The notes under the pieces are model-generated. The model did not search any database, had not been told where the DNA came from, and worked only from the letters and a program-made list of their open reading frames with translations. From assembly GCA_012730045.1 (NCBI GenBank), contig JAAYBR010000143.1:90785-154784 (forward strand): a DNA stretch of 64,000 nucleotides, given 5' to 3'. Within the stretch, counting starts at the first letter, position 1. Every line of letters starts with the position of its first letter. Origin of the DNA: Candidatus Hydrogenedentota bacterium. GTDB lineage: Bacteria > Hydrogenedentota > Hydrogenedentia > Hydrogenedentales > CAITNO01. Position numbers and translations under genes: made by a program. Positions 1 to 7,894 of the stretch are shown here, one piece after another.

Positions 1-1819
1 ACAGGCGGGACTCGGGCTGATAATACCGGACCACGCCCTTTTTGTCCAGCAGCACCACCTGCGGGATGGCGTTGATCCCGTACTTCACGAAGGTGAAGAA
101 GGGGTCGGCGTCCTTGCCGACGGCGAAGCGGACGTCGTGGCGGCCCAGAAAGGCCTTGATCTCGTCCGCCGTGCTGCTGGCATCGTGGATGCCCAGCACC
201 AGCACGTCCTCCACGCCCTGGAAGGCGTCATGAAGCGCGCGCAGCTCCCCGAGCTGGTTCACGGCGAAGGGGCTGTTGTCGAAGCCGCCCCAGAAGACCA
301 GGATGGTGATCTTGCCCTTGAGGGACTCGTTGGTGAGCGGCTGGGTATTGAACCAGTCGGAGCACTTGATGTCCGGCGCCTCCTTGCCCACGAGGGCGGA
401 GAGGTTGTTCCGGGCCTCGTCGGCCGGGCGCTTTTTGAGGTCCGGCTCGAAGGGCTCCAGGACCACCTTCCGCGCCGCCGGGTCATCCAGCGACACCTTG
501 AAATCCTTTCGCAGGAAGCGCAGGGCGTGCTCCGCCCGGAAGGTCACCTCGTTCTGCTCCGGCTGGTAGTCGAGCTGGATGTCAAAACCGCCCTCCGGGC
601 CGGCGAGCAGCCGGATGGGCTGGGGCAGGTCGAGGGAGGTGATCACGATGCGCCCGTCGCTCTCGGTGTCCCTGGGGGGCTGGACGGTGCCGGTGATCCG
701 GGGCAGTTCCGCGAGCTGGATGTCCTCCAGGCGCAGCTCCTGCTTGTCGCCGAGGTTCACGGGAATCCGCGGCAGGGCCCGGGTCCGGTATCCCGGCGGC
801 GGGGCGATGAGCAGGTCGCCCTCCGGCACGCCCACGCGCAGGCGGAACACCCCCTGGTCGTCTGTGAGGCCCTCCTCGCAGAGGACGCCCTCCACGCGGA
901 ACCCGGCGCGGGTGCCGGGGCAGGGTTTCTTGCCGGGGAGCAGCACGCGCCCCGAGAGGATGCGGGTCTCCGGAAGGGCCAGGTCGTGCGTGACCTCCTC
1001 CCCCTTCACGTCGAGCCCCGCAGGGAGGGGCGACGCGTGGTCCGGGTGCCGCGCGGTGATGAGGTAGCCCCCCTCGGCCACGCGGAGGGCGTAGAATCCC
1101 TCGGGATCGGTCCAGGCGCCCGCCTCCTCACGCTGGCCCCCGATGCCCGTCTGGAGCACGGAGACCCACGCCCGGGGCACGCCACCGCCCTTGGGGTCTG
1201 TGACCCGGCCGCGCACGGCGGTGCCCTCGTAGAGCTGGATGTCCCGCCGCTTTTCCTGGACGGGCAGATAGGCCACGCTGGAGTCGGCGTATTTGCGGTG
1301 GGCGGCCACCAGTTTCACGAAGCCCCCGGGGGGGAGCCCGGGGATGGCCAGTTCGCCGCCGTCGTCACTGCGGAGGGCCGGGAAGCCGTTTTCGGACAAT
1401 TGCTCCACGGGCACGGCAAACTGGTCCGACACCACCATGCTGCGCACCCGCGCGCCGGGCACGGGCAGGAAGTCGCGGTTTGTGACCCGCAGGGACAGCG
1501 AGGCGGCGGGGCCGAGGGTGATGGCCACGGTTTCGTCCGCCGTCAGCAGGCCCGTGCTGCCGCCGAGGGCGAGGCCCTCCTTGCGCACCACGAGCTGGGT
1601 GTGGGCCACGGACAGGTCCGCAAAGCCGAAACGGCCCGAGGACTCCGTGCGGGTGCGCCCCACCGCGGCCCCCTGGACGACCCAGACATCCGCCCCCTCA
1701 ACGGGTTTCTGCTCCGCATCAACGACGGTGCCGCCCAGCGACACCCCAGCCATCGCCTGCGGGGAGAGGACCGCGATCAGTGCCGGCAGCAGGATGGACA
1801 GGGCGCGAAGTGTGCGCAT
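1..1819 (-). CDS. Secreted carboxypeptidase-regulatory-like repeat protein with thioredoxin-like C-terminus (3' end outside window)
   Basis: Reading starts at an ATG at 1819 (MRTLRALSILLPALIAVLS, a signal peptide) with an AAGGA ribosome site just upstream, and stays open for about 606 codons to the window edge. Several beta-sandwich repeats of the carboxypeptidase-regulatory-like type follow (GTVVDAEQKPVEGADV, GRVTDPKGGGVPRAWV). A C-terminal TlpA/AhpC-like domain begins near residue 500 (APDIKCSDW). At the place where WCxxC is expected it reads VFWGGFDNSPF, so the redox cysteines are missing. The cis-proline region (INAIPQVVLLDKKG) is kept. It lies 26 bases downstream of a paralogous gene, probably in one operon. 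The protein is likely periplasmic or surface-exposed; substrate unknown. Confidence 0.75.
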   Translation of the reverse strand, partial: MRTLRALSILLPALIAVLSPQAMAGVSLGGTVVDAEQKPVEGADVWVVQGAAVGRTRTESSGRFGFADLSVAHTQLVVRKEGLALGGSTGLLTADETVAITLGPAASLSLRVTNRDFLPVPGARVRSMVVSDQFAVPVEQLSENGFPALRSDDGGELAIPGLPPGGFVKLVAAHRKYADSSVAYLPVQEKRRDIQLYEGTAVRGRVTDPKGGGVPRAWVSVLQTGIGGQREEAGAWTDPEGFYALRVAEGGYLITARHPDHASPLPAGLDVKGEEVTHDLALPETRILSGRVLLPGKKPCPGTRAGFRVEGVLCEEGLTDDQGVFRLRVGVPEGDLLIAPPPGYRTRALPRIPVNLGDKQELRLEDIQLAELPRITGTVQPPRDTESDGRIVITSLDLPQPIRLLAGPEGGFDIQLDYQPEQNEVTFRAEHALRFLRKDFKVSLDDPAARKVVLEPFEPDLKKRPADEARNNLSALVGKEAPDIKCSDWFNTQPLTNESLKGKITILVFWGGFDNSPFAVNQLGELRALHDAFQGVEDVLVLGIHDASSTADEIKAFLGRHDVRFAVGKDADPFFTFVKYGINAIPQVVLLDKKGVVRYYQPESRL

Positions 1820-1845
1820 CCGGGATTCCTTCAAGGTGCGAATAC

Positions 1846-3873
1846 CTAGGGCAGTGCGGTCAGGCTGGAAAGGGGCGGCAACCCCGAAGTGCGGAGAAGC
1901 ACCCGGCCTTTCGCGTCATACAGCACGGTGCCGCCCGTTTCGCCGGGGCCGCCCGCGTGGACGGAGACGACGCTGCTGTCGCAGGCGTGGCCCCCCCGGA
2001 CCACGACGGCCGGCTGCCATTTCTTGAGAAGGTCCGCGGTGGAGAGGGCGTTCTGCAGGCCCTCGACCACCGCCTGCGCCTCCCCTGCCTCGCAGAACAC
2101 CACGACCAGCGGTTTGTCGTCCGCGACCGCCGGGCCGCAGACCTTCTGGAACGCGCCAAGGGCGTCCCGCCCGACGGGGGCCGCCCCGCCGACGGCGGGC
2201 GCGCCCGACACGGTCAGGTCGCCCAGGTCTGTGTCCGCCCCCGGGGCGGGGTTCTGCACCGCCTTTTCGGGGGGCACATCGCCCGCGCCTGCGACGGCGA
2301 GGCGCTGGGGCACGCCGGGCACGAGGGCGTTCCAGCGGAAGGCCCCCTTCTTGTCCGTGGCCGTGCGCCAGAGCAGCAGGGGGTCGCCGGGGGACGCGTC
2401 GGCGAAGGCCGCGCCGACCAGCGTGTTCGCCAGGGGTTTTCCTTTGCCGTCCACGAGCCGCCCGCTCAGGGAGGCCAGGGGCAGCAGCTTCACCGCCGTG
2501 TCGCGGGCCGCGGCCCGGTCCAGCGCGAACACCGCGCCCTTCGGCGCGCGGGGGTGCTGCACGGTCCCGTAGATGCGGCCGTCCTCCGGCAGGCCCCCGA
2601 TCCGGATTTCGACCCAGCCTTCGGCGTCGGCGGCCAGCCAGCCGAACTGGCGCGGCCGCAGCAGCGACACCACCGCGCCGGGCACCGGCGTCTCCTCGTC
2701 CTCGTCCAGCACCTGCACCCGGAAGACCGGCAGCGGCGCCAGCCACACGCCCGGCAGCTCCAGGTCGCCGCCCGCCACGACGGCCACGCGCACCGCGCGC
2801 GGCTCGGGCGGGAGGTAGCCCGGCGTGGACTCGAAAAACAGCGTGTTCTCCCCCTCCGCCGCCGCCACCGAAAACGTTCCGTCCGCGCCGGAGCGCACGA
2901 CCGCCGCGATGTTGCCGTGGCTCTCCAGGCGGATGCGCGCGCCCGGGATTCCCTTGCCGCCCGCGGCGTCGGCGATGGCGCCGCGGATGGTGCCCGTGCC
3001 CGCGAGGCCCAGGTTCACCGACACCTCGGGCGTTTCGCCCGTCACGGTGAAGAGCTGCCAGCCCGGCGTGGACTGGCCGCTGGCCGTCGCCTGCGCAAGA
3101 TACGCGCCCGGACGCAGCCGCAGGGTGAAGGCGCCGAAGCCGTCGGTGGTTGCCAGGGAGGTGTCATGGGGCGGCAGGCCGCTGCGCGCCAGCACCAGCG
3201 CCCCCGACACGGGCGACTGGTCGCGCCGCAGGCGCACCATGCCCCGCACCAGGATGCCCCGCGACAGGCGCACGGTCACATTCGTGTCCCCGGGCACGAT
3301 GTCCTCCACCGCCTCCTGCGCGTGGTCCGGATGGCCGGCCTTCAGGGCGACGCGCCCGCCCGCGGGCAGGCCCGTCACGGTGAAGCGCCCGTCCTTGTCC
3401 GTCACGGGCTCGCGCACGCCGAACGGTGCGAGCTTTGACAGCGGAATGCCGACCTTCGCCCCGTGCGTCAGGGCGATGCGGGTGATCCGCGCGCCCGCGA
3501 GCGGCGCGTTCTTCTCGTCTGTCACCTTTCCCGACACGGCCGCAGGCGGGTCCAGCACGATGCGCAGCCCGCCCACCTCCTCTCCCAGGGCGAGGTTCAG
3601 ATGCTGTCCGCCAAAGGCCCGCCCCTCGGCGAACGCGAAGACCCCCGTCTCGCCCGAGAAGGCCCCCTCAAACCGGAAGGCCCCCGACGCGTCCGCCTCG
3701 GTGGAAAGCAGATCCCCCGCCAGCCCCGGCTCCACAGAGACCCGCGCCCCCGCCACCGGCCCGCCCTCCGGCGTGACCACCGTGCCGGACACCACCGACG
3801 TCTGGCCCAGCGCGCCCCCGGCGCACAGCACCCCGGCCAGCCCCAGCACACACGCAACGAAATGAGTTTTCAT
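1846..3873 (-). CDS. Secreted protein with about six carboxypeptidase-regulatory-like repeats and a degenerate thioredoxin-like tail
   Basis: The chosen start (3873) gives a clean signal peptide, MKTHFVACVLGLAGVLCAG; an in-frame ATG at 3885 and a longer upstream extension are less likely because the extension runs through repeat DNA. The 675-residue product has about six repeats of the form SGxVxxxxGxPLAGARI followed by DxDGxFxxxGLPAG, typical of the CarboxypepD_reg fold. The last 110 residues resemble a thioredoxin fold (PLVVVFCEAGEAQAVVEGL, later GTVLYDAKGRVLLR) with no CxxC. The gene is paralogous to and probably co-transcribed with the next gene downstream. Function is unknown; adhesion, envelope scaffolding or binding are guesses. 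Confidence 0.75.
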   Translation of the reverse strand: MKTHFVACVLGLAGVLCAGGALGQTSVVSGTVVTPEGGPVAGARVSVEPGLAGDLLSTEADASGAFRFEGAFSGETGVFAFAEGRAFGGQHLNLALGEEVGGLRIVLDPPAAVSGKVTDEKNAPLAGARITRIALTHGAKVGIPLSKLAPFGVREPVTDKDGRFTVTGLPAGGRVALKAGHPDHAQEAVEDIVPGDTNVTVRLSRGILVRGMVRLRRDQSPVSGALVLARSGLPPHDTSLATTDGFGAFTLRLRPGAYLAQATASGQSTPGWQLFTVTGETPEVSVNLGLAGTGTIRGAIADAAGGKGIPGARIRLESHGNIAAVVRSGADGTFSVAAAEGENTLFFESTPGYLPPEPRAVRVAVVAGGDLELPGVWLAPLPVFRVQVLDEDEETPVPGAVVSLLRPRQFGWLAADAEGWVEIRIGGLPEDGRIYGTVQHPRAPKGAVFALDRAAARDTAVKLLPLASLSGRLVDGKGKPLANTLVGAAFADASPGDPLLLWRTATDKKGAFRWNALVPGVPQRLAVAGAGDVPPEKAVQNPAPGADTDLGDLTVSGAPAVGGAAPVGRDALGAFQKVCGPAVADDKPLVVVFCEAGEAQAVVEGLQNALSTADLLKKWQPAVVVRGGHACDSSVVSVHAGGPGETGGTVLYDAKGRVLLRTSGLPPLSSLTALP

Positions 3874-3953
3874 AAGCGGCACCATGAGGTTCAGAGTTCT
3901 CCGCCCACATGGTACAGCAAAGCCGCCGCAGGGGTGCAACAAGTACCGGCCGG

Positions 3954-4025
3954 TGGACAGGGTAGACGGAGTGGACGAAGTGGACGGAATGGACGGGATG
4001 GACGGGATGGACGGAATGGACGGGA
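3954..4025 (+). repeat. 9-bp tandem repeat, 8 units
   Basis: Eight consecutive 9-base units follow the consensus TGGACGGRA, with the first three degenerate and the last five nearly identical. There are no spacers, so it is a minisatellite. It lies upstream of the secreted repeat protein gene on the minus strand. Confidence 0.85.
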
Positions 4026-4042
4026 TGGGGGCGCACCGACAC

Positions 4043-4086
4043 GCGCGCGGAGCGCGCCTTGGAGTGCGGCAGCTTGCTGCCGCCTT
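4043..4086 (+). repeat. Hairpin (REP-like) repeat, copy a
   Basis: The core reads GGAGTGCGGCAGCTTGCTG and continues CCGCCTT; the GCGGCAGC/GCTGCCGC arms pair perfectly. It is preceded by a GC-rich GCGC-type arm. The same core occurs near 35.9, 36.6 kb (+) and 4.2, 36.3, 38.1 kb (-). Confidence 0.8.
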
Positions 4087-4150
4087 CCAGACCGGGCGGT
4101 CACGAAACCCGTGTGGCAACGGTTTGCCCTGGTTCGTCCCGAAACTCCGC

Positions 4151-4216
4151 GCGCGGGCAAGCCCCCGCGAAGAAAGGCGGCAGCAAGCTGCCGCACTCCA
4201 AGGCGCTTCGCGCTGT
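4151..4216 (-). repeat. Hairpin (REP-like) repeat, copy b (inverted)
   Basis: This is the reverse complement of copy a with an extra outer arm (GCGGGCAAGCCCCCGC) before the core. Together with copy a it forms an inverted pair about 175 bases across. Confidence 0.8.
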
Positions 4217-4287
4217 GCACCAGCGGGGTTATGGCACAGGGGGACTCTTGACCTTTCGGGTGAGCGCTGTGCGCCCCTCCCCGCGCC

Positions 4288-4908
4288 TCAGTGGTGCATC
4301 CACTTGCCGCCCTTCATGGTGAGCCAGGTGGCGAGCAGGTGCTCGATGACGCCGAAGGCGTCCTCGACGGGGCCGTACTCGTCCGCCGTGCTGGGCAGCA
4401 GGACGCCGATGTCCACGGCCTCGATGAGGCGGCCGCCGCCCATGCCGGCGATGCCGACGGTCTTCGCGCCGCATTCGCGGGCCGCCGCGACGCCGCGGAT
4501 GATGTTTTCGCTGTTGCCGCTGACGGACATGGCGAAGACCACGTCGCCGGGGCGAAGGAGGACCTTGAGCTGGTTCGCGAAGATGTTCTCGAAGCAGCTG
4601 TCGTTGCCAAGGGCGGTGACGGATGAGGCGTTGTCCGTGAGGCAGTAGGCGCGGAAGGCGGGCTTGCCCTCCAGGGTGGCACCGACGACCAGGTCGTTGA
4701 CCCAGTGGGAGGCCGTGGCGGCGCTGCCGCCGTTGGCGATGAAGTAGAGGGCGCTGCCGCTGGTGCGGGCGTTGTCGAGGAGTTCCGCGACGGCGGCGAG
4801 GCGGTCGGCGTCGGCGGAGGCGCATACCTCCATCACGCGGGCGAAGTAGCGGCGCGAGTACTCCTGAAACGATCCGGATTCCTGGTACATGTTGGCCATG
4901 AGATGCAT
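4288..4908 (-). CDS. SIS-domain phosphoheptose isomerase-like protein
   Basis: The 206-residue product is a single SIS domain of the GmhA type. GmhA converts sedoheptulose 7-phosphate to D-glycero-heptose 7-phosphate for lipopolysaccharide. Sugar-phosphate binding motifs are IANGGSAATASHWVND (about residues 58-73) and VFAMSVSGNSENII (about 125-138). The length matches GmhA (about 190-200). A second possible start, ATG at 4899, is nearby. It lies 44 bases downstream of the aldo/keto reductase gene on the same strand. No other heptose genes are in the window, so the exact sugar is not established; a DnaA-initiator-associating (DiaA) type role is an alternative. Confidence 0.75.
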   Translation of the reverse strand: MHLMANMYQESGSFQEYSRRYFARVMEVCASADADRLAAVAELLDNARTSGSALYFIANGGSAATASHWVNDLVVGATLEGKPAFRAYCLTDNASSVTALGNDSCFENIFANQLKVLLRPGDVVFAMSVSGNSENIIRGVAAARECGAKTVGIAGMGGGRLIEAVDIGVLLPSTADEYGPVEDAFGVIEHLLATWLTMKGGKWMHH

Positions 4909-4952
4909 GGGGCGGGTTCCTTTGTCTGGGGTGTTTCGGTCAGTCTATTGGG

Positions 4953-6062
4953 TTACTTCTGGGCGGCCTGGTAGTCGGCCAGCAGGTCGTCAAAACGCTT
5001 GAGAATGGGAAGCTGCTGCGTGCATTCCTCCTCGCAGCGGCCGCAGCGGACACAGGGCTCCAGCAGCTTCTCCACGTCGGGGGTCCACCAGTGCCAGCGC
5101 ATCTGGTCGAGGGCCGCCTGGGGGCCGTCGAGGAGGCGGCGGTTGTAGGCCTCCATGAGGCGGACCACCGGCACGTCCGCCGGGCAGTCGGCGCAGTAGC
5201 CGCACTGGGTGCAGAAGTCGCGGTAGGCGTCGCGCAGGGCGAGCTGCGTCGCCTCGACCTCGGCCTCCGACAGGAGGGACACGCGCTCCACCGCGTCCAC
5301 CGCCTCGTCCACGTCCTGCCTGTTGCGGAAGCCGACCAGGGCCACCGTGACAGCGGGCAGGGAGAGGTTGAACCGGAGGGCGGCGTACACCATGGAGGGG
5401 TCGCCGGGCCGTCTTAGGGCGGGAAAGCGGTCGGCGTGCCGGGTGAGGAGGCCGCCGCCGAGGGAGTTCATGGTGACGACGCCCAGGCCGCGCTCGTGGG
5501 CGGCGCGGGCGCCGGGATAGCGCAGGAAATGGTTCAGGGCGTTGAGGCCGATGAGCATGCCCTCGAAGAGGCCCTCGCCCTGGTCGAGCATGGCAGCCAC
5601 CTTGTCGTGTTCGAGGTGCGTCGAGACGCTGATGTGGCGGATGAGCCCCTCCTCTTTCAGCTTGCGGAAGGCGTCCAGCACGCCCTCGGCCTTGCGGGCG
5701 GGCAGGTCCTCCGGCTGCACGAGGCACCAGACGTGGTAGAAGTCAATGGCGTCCACGCCCAGGCGCTCCAGGGAGCGCTCGCACTGGGCGCGCACGTCGT
5801 CCGGCTTGGCCATCATGGTCTTCGAGGTGATGTAATGCGGTTTTCCGCTCTTCCGCATCTGCTTCAGGGCGATGCCGAAAATTTCCTCGCTCTTGTCGTC
5901 GCAGTAGACGGGCGCGGTGTCGAAATAGGTGATGCCCCGCTCGTGGGCGTGAACCACCACCTCCGCCATGGTGTCCAGGTCGGTGGAGCTTTCAAAGCGC
6001 ATCCCGCCGAAACCCAGGCGGGAAACAGTCTCTCCGGTCTGTCCAAACGTTGTGTAGAGCAT
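4953..6062 (-). CDS. Aldo/keto reductase with C-terminal 4Fe-4S ferredoxin motifs
   Basis: The start at 6062 follows AGGAAG. An N-terminal aldo/keto reductase barrel carries the usual catalytic residues (FDTAPVY with Asp and Tyr, ITSK with Lys, FYHVW with His). The last 90 residues hold two cysteine clusters, CTQCGYCADCP near residue 282 and CVRCGRCEEEC near residue 334, expected to bind iron-sulfur clusters. This architecture is a recognised bacterial subfamily of putative oxidoreductases of unknown substrate. It is probably cytoplasmic and may take electrons from a ferredoxin-like partner (inference). It is upstream of the SIS-domain gene on the same strand. Confidence 0.85.
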   Translation of the reverse strand: MLYTTFGQTGETVSRLGFGGMRFESSTDLDTMAEVVVHAHERGITYFDTAPVYCDDKSEEIFGIALKQMRKSGKPHYITSKTMMAKPDDVRAQCERSLERLGVDAIDFYHVWCLVQPEDLPARKAEGVLDAFRKLKEEGLIRHISVSTHLEHDKVAAMLDQGEGLFEGMLIGLNALNHFLRYPGARAAHERGLGVVTMNSLGGGLLTRHADRFPALRRPGDPSMVYAALRFNLSLPAVTVALVGFRNRQDVDEAVDAVERVSLLSEAEVEATQLALRDAYRDFCTQCGYCADCPADVPVVRLMEAYNRRLLDGPQAALDQMRWHWWTPDVEKLLEPCVRCGRCEEECTQQLPILKRFDDLLADYQAAQK

Positions 6063-6109
6063 GCATGCTTCCTGTCCGCCCGGCGGGCGGGTCGTGCCGT
6101 TTCAGTGTC

Positions 6110-6718
6110 TCACTGAACCGGCGTCCAAGGCTTTTCCCCGAGGATGAGCTTCTTCACCACCAGCCACAGCAGCACCCCGCCCACGGCGAGGAGGAAGGCG
6201 CCCTGCGCGAGGATGCGGCCCCTGCCGCCGCCGGGCGCCGCTTCCTGTGGCGCGACGGGCGCGGTGCCTGCGCCGCTCTCGGCCGCCGCGGCGGGCTGTC
6301 TGCGGACGGCCTCCACCAGGGCCCGCGCACGGTCCGCGTGGTCCGCGTCGTCCTTGAGGATGGGCCGCCATCCGCCGGGGGTCTCCCGGAAGACATAGCC
6401 CAGGTCTTCCCACGACTTGCGGAGGCGCTCACGGCGCATGGCGCCGGTCTCGTAGGTGATCTCCAAACGGCGGCCCAGGGTGCGGTAGGGTTCCTGGGCC
6501 CCCCAGGGCGTGTCGGGGTACACCTCGATTTCCTGGGTGGGCGCGAAATCCGTGCCGGACTCGCGCACCCAGGCACCGTCCACCTTCAGCCCCGCGTACA
6601 GGGGCGTCCCGCCCTTCTCGCTCACGCGAAACGTGGGGACATCCTGCGGCACCGCCCCCGCGAAGAGGGCGTCCGCCTGGGAAGTCTGCGCCAGAAGCAT
6701 GAACAGGAGCCAAGTCAT
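6110..6718 (-). CDS. Small protein with signal sequence and C-terminal membrane anchor, unknown function
   Basis: The 202-residue product begins with a short hydrophobic leader (MTWLLFMLLAQTSQA), has a soluble middle region (about residues 25-125), an Ala/Gly/Pro-rich linker, and one C-terminal membrane span (GAFLLAVGGVLLWLVVKKLIL). No family was recognised. A TATAAT box lies only 6 bases before the ATG with a TTGCCG at 17-base spacing, so the mRNA may be leaderless. It is divergent from the lipoprotein gene at 6842. Confidence 0.6.
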   Translation of the reverse strand: MTWLLFMLLAQTSQADALFAGAVPQDVPTFRVSEKGGTPLYAGLKVDGAWVRESGTDFAPTQEIEVYPDTPWGAQEPYRTLGRRLEITYETGAMRRERLRKSWEDLGYVFRETPGGWRPILKDDADHADRARALVEAVRRQPAAAAESGAGTAPVAPQEAAPGGGRGRILAQGAFLLAVGGVLLWLVVKKLILGEKPWTPVQ

Positions 6719-6724
6719 GCTTCC

Positions 6725-6753
6725 ATTATACGGCCCGGCGCGGTTGACGGCAA
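6725..6753 (-). promoter_or_regulatory. Predicted sigma-70-type promoter for the 6718 gene
   Basis: On the minus strand there is TTGCCG (6753-6748), a 17-base spacer and a perfect TATAAT (6730-6725). The expected transcription start falls on or next to the ATG at 6718. The -35 box overlaps that of the divergent promoter for the 6842 gene. Confidence 0.5.
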
Positions 6754-6773
6754 CACCGGGGGGGTGTCAGAAT
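6744..6773 (+). promoter_or_regulatory. Predicted promoter for the 6842 lipoprotein gene
   Basis: TTGACG (6744-6749) is followed after 18 bases by CAGAAT (6768-6773), about 70 bases before the start codon. It overlaps the divergent promoter on the other strand. Confidence 0.35.
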
Positions 6774-6841
6774 GGCTGCGGTCTCCGCGCCGGACCGGGC
6801 CGGGGGGAACTCCGGGGCGTCCCCGGGATATAGAGACTTTC

Positions 6842-7882
6842 ATGATGAACACCGCACGACACCCGTCTTTTCCGCTTCTGGCCGGGATGGCCGCGCTTCT
6901 CTGCGTCCTGGCGTGCCTCTGGGGTTGCGCCTCCTCAGGGAAGAACGCCGACAAGGCGCCCCCATCGAAGGAGGGCGGCCCGGCGGCGGCGCAGCCGGCC
7001 TTTCCCGCCGTCTCCTTCGCGCCGGAGACGATGCCCGCAGGGGACTTGGTCCGCCGGATTGGCGAGGAGGTCGGCGGCGGGCTGGTGCTGATCAACGGTT
7101 TGGAGGAGCGTTCCGTCCCGGCGTTCTCGGTGAAGAACGCCCCCTACGGGGAACTGGCGGGCCGTGTGGCGGAGGCGGTCCAGTGCGAGGCTCTTCCCCT
7201 CCCCCACGTCTGGGTGATTTTGCCGTCCGAATATGCCCCCCTGCTGGAGACCGACCTGTCCGGCAGCCTGCCTCCGGAGACAGCCGCCCTGACCGGCACG
7301 GTCGCGTTTGGGGGAAAGACCCCGATGTACAACGTGCTTTCGGTGCTTTCGCAGAATCTGGGGGTCACGTTGGTGGCGGACAACCAGCTCTCCGAGACCC
7401 GGTGCGGCGAGCTGTTCCTGGGGCCCGCCCCCCTGTCCGGGATCCTGGAGGCGGTGTGGATTTCCGCGCGGGTCCCCCGGGAGGCCTACGCTGTGGAGGC
7501 CGTCGGGAATGCGCTGTTCTTCCGGTCCGTCCGGAACGTGACGCCGCCCTCCCTCCTGCTGAACGCGGACGCGCTCACCCCGGAGCAGCGGGCCGTGGTG
7601 GACCGTGTGGTGGACGCGGTGCTTCCGGAGCCGGGCGGCGACCCGGCGGAAACGGCCTTTTCGGCGCGTCCGAAGCCCCTGAAGAACGTGCTCACCCCCC
7701 TGAGCCGGCAGCTGGGCGTGGTGGTGTCGGCGAAGTCCGTTTTCGCGGAGGTGCCGGTGTCGCCCTGCGTGTTCAAGGGGGCGCGCGTGGCCGAGGTGAT
7801 GGACCTCATGCTGCGCCAGTGGCCGACGGACAAGGTCGGCTGGGAGGTGTCCGGGGAGGAGCTGCTGATCCGTCCCCGGTGA
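6842..7882 (+). CDS. Lipoprotein with STN-like repeats
   Basis: Starts at ATGATG (6842); the leader ends in a lipobox (ACLWGC), so the mature protein is a lipid-anchored protein of about 320 residues. The body has three similar blocks of about 70-90 residues of the pattern LVRRIGEEVGGGLVLI..., LSVLSQNLGVTLVADN and LTPLSRQLGVVVSAKS. These resemble the short N-terminal secretin/TonB (STN) fold, as seen in secretin-associated proteins. This resemblance is by eye only. An upstream in-frame extension exists but precedes the lipoprotein signal and is rejected. Converges with the response regulator gene. Confidence 0.6.
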   Translation: MMNTARHPSFPLLAGMAALLCVLACLWGCASSGKNADKAPPSKEGGPAAAQPAFPAVSFAPETMPAGDLVRRIGEEVGGGLVLINGLEERSVPAFSVKNAPYGELAGRVAEAVQCEALPLPHVWVILPSEYAPLLETDLSGSLPPETAALTGTVAFGGKTPMYNVLSVLSQNLGVTLVADNQLSETRCGELFLGPAPLSGILEAVWISARVPREAYAVEAVGNALFFRSVRNVTPPSLLLNADALTPEQRAVVDRVVDAVLPEPGGDPAETAFSARPKPLKNVLTPLSRQLGVVVSAKSVFAEVPVSPCVFKGARVAEVMDLMLRQWPTDKVGWEVSGEELLIRPR

Positions 7883-7894
7883 CCCGGGAGCGGG

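Larger units (their letters stand above)
3874..4287. other. Gene-free spacer with repeats
   Basis: No credible gene is seen. The stretch holds a 72-base, 9-bp tandem repeat and two oppositely oriented copies of a hairpin repeat that recurs near 36 kb. Short frames across it (translating to runs such as MDGMDG or ECGSLLPP) are products of the repeats. Confidence 0.7.

Noticed and set aside
137-3438. Plus-strand frames of 550-570 codons over the first two genes
   Set aside because: The minus strand has signal peptides, repeat domains and ribosome sites; the plus frames have none of these.
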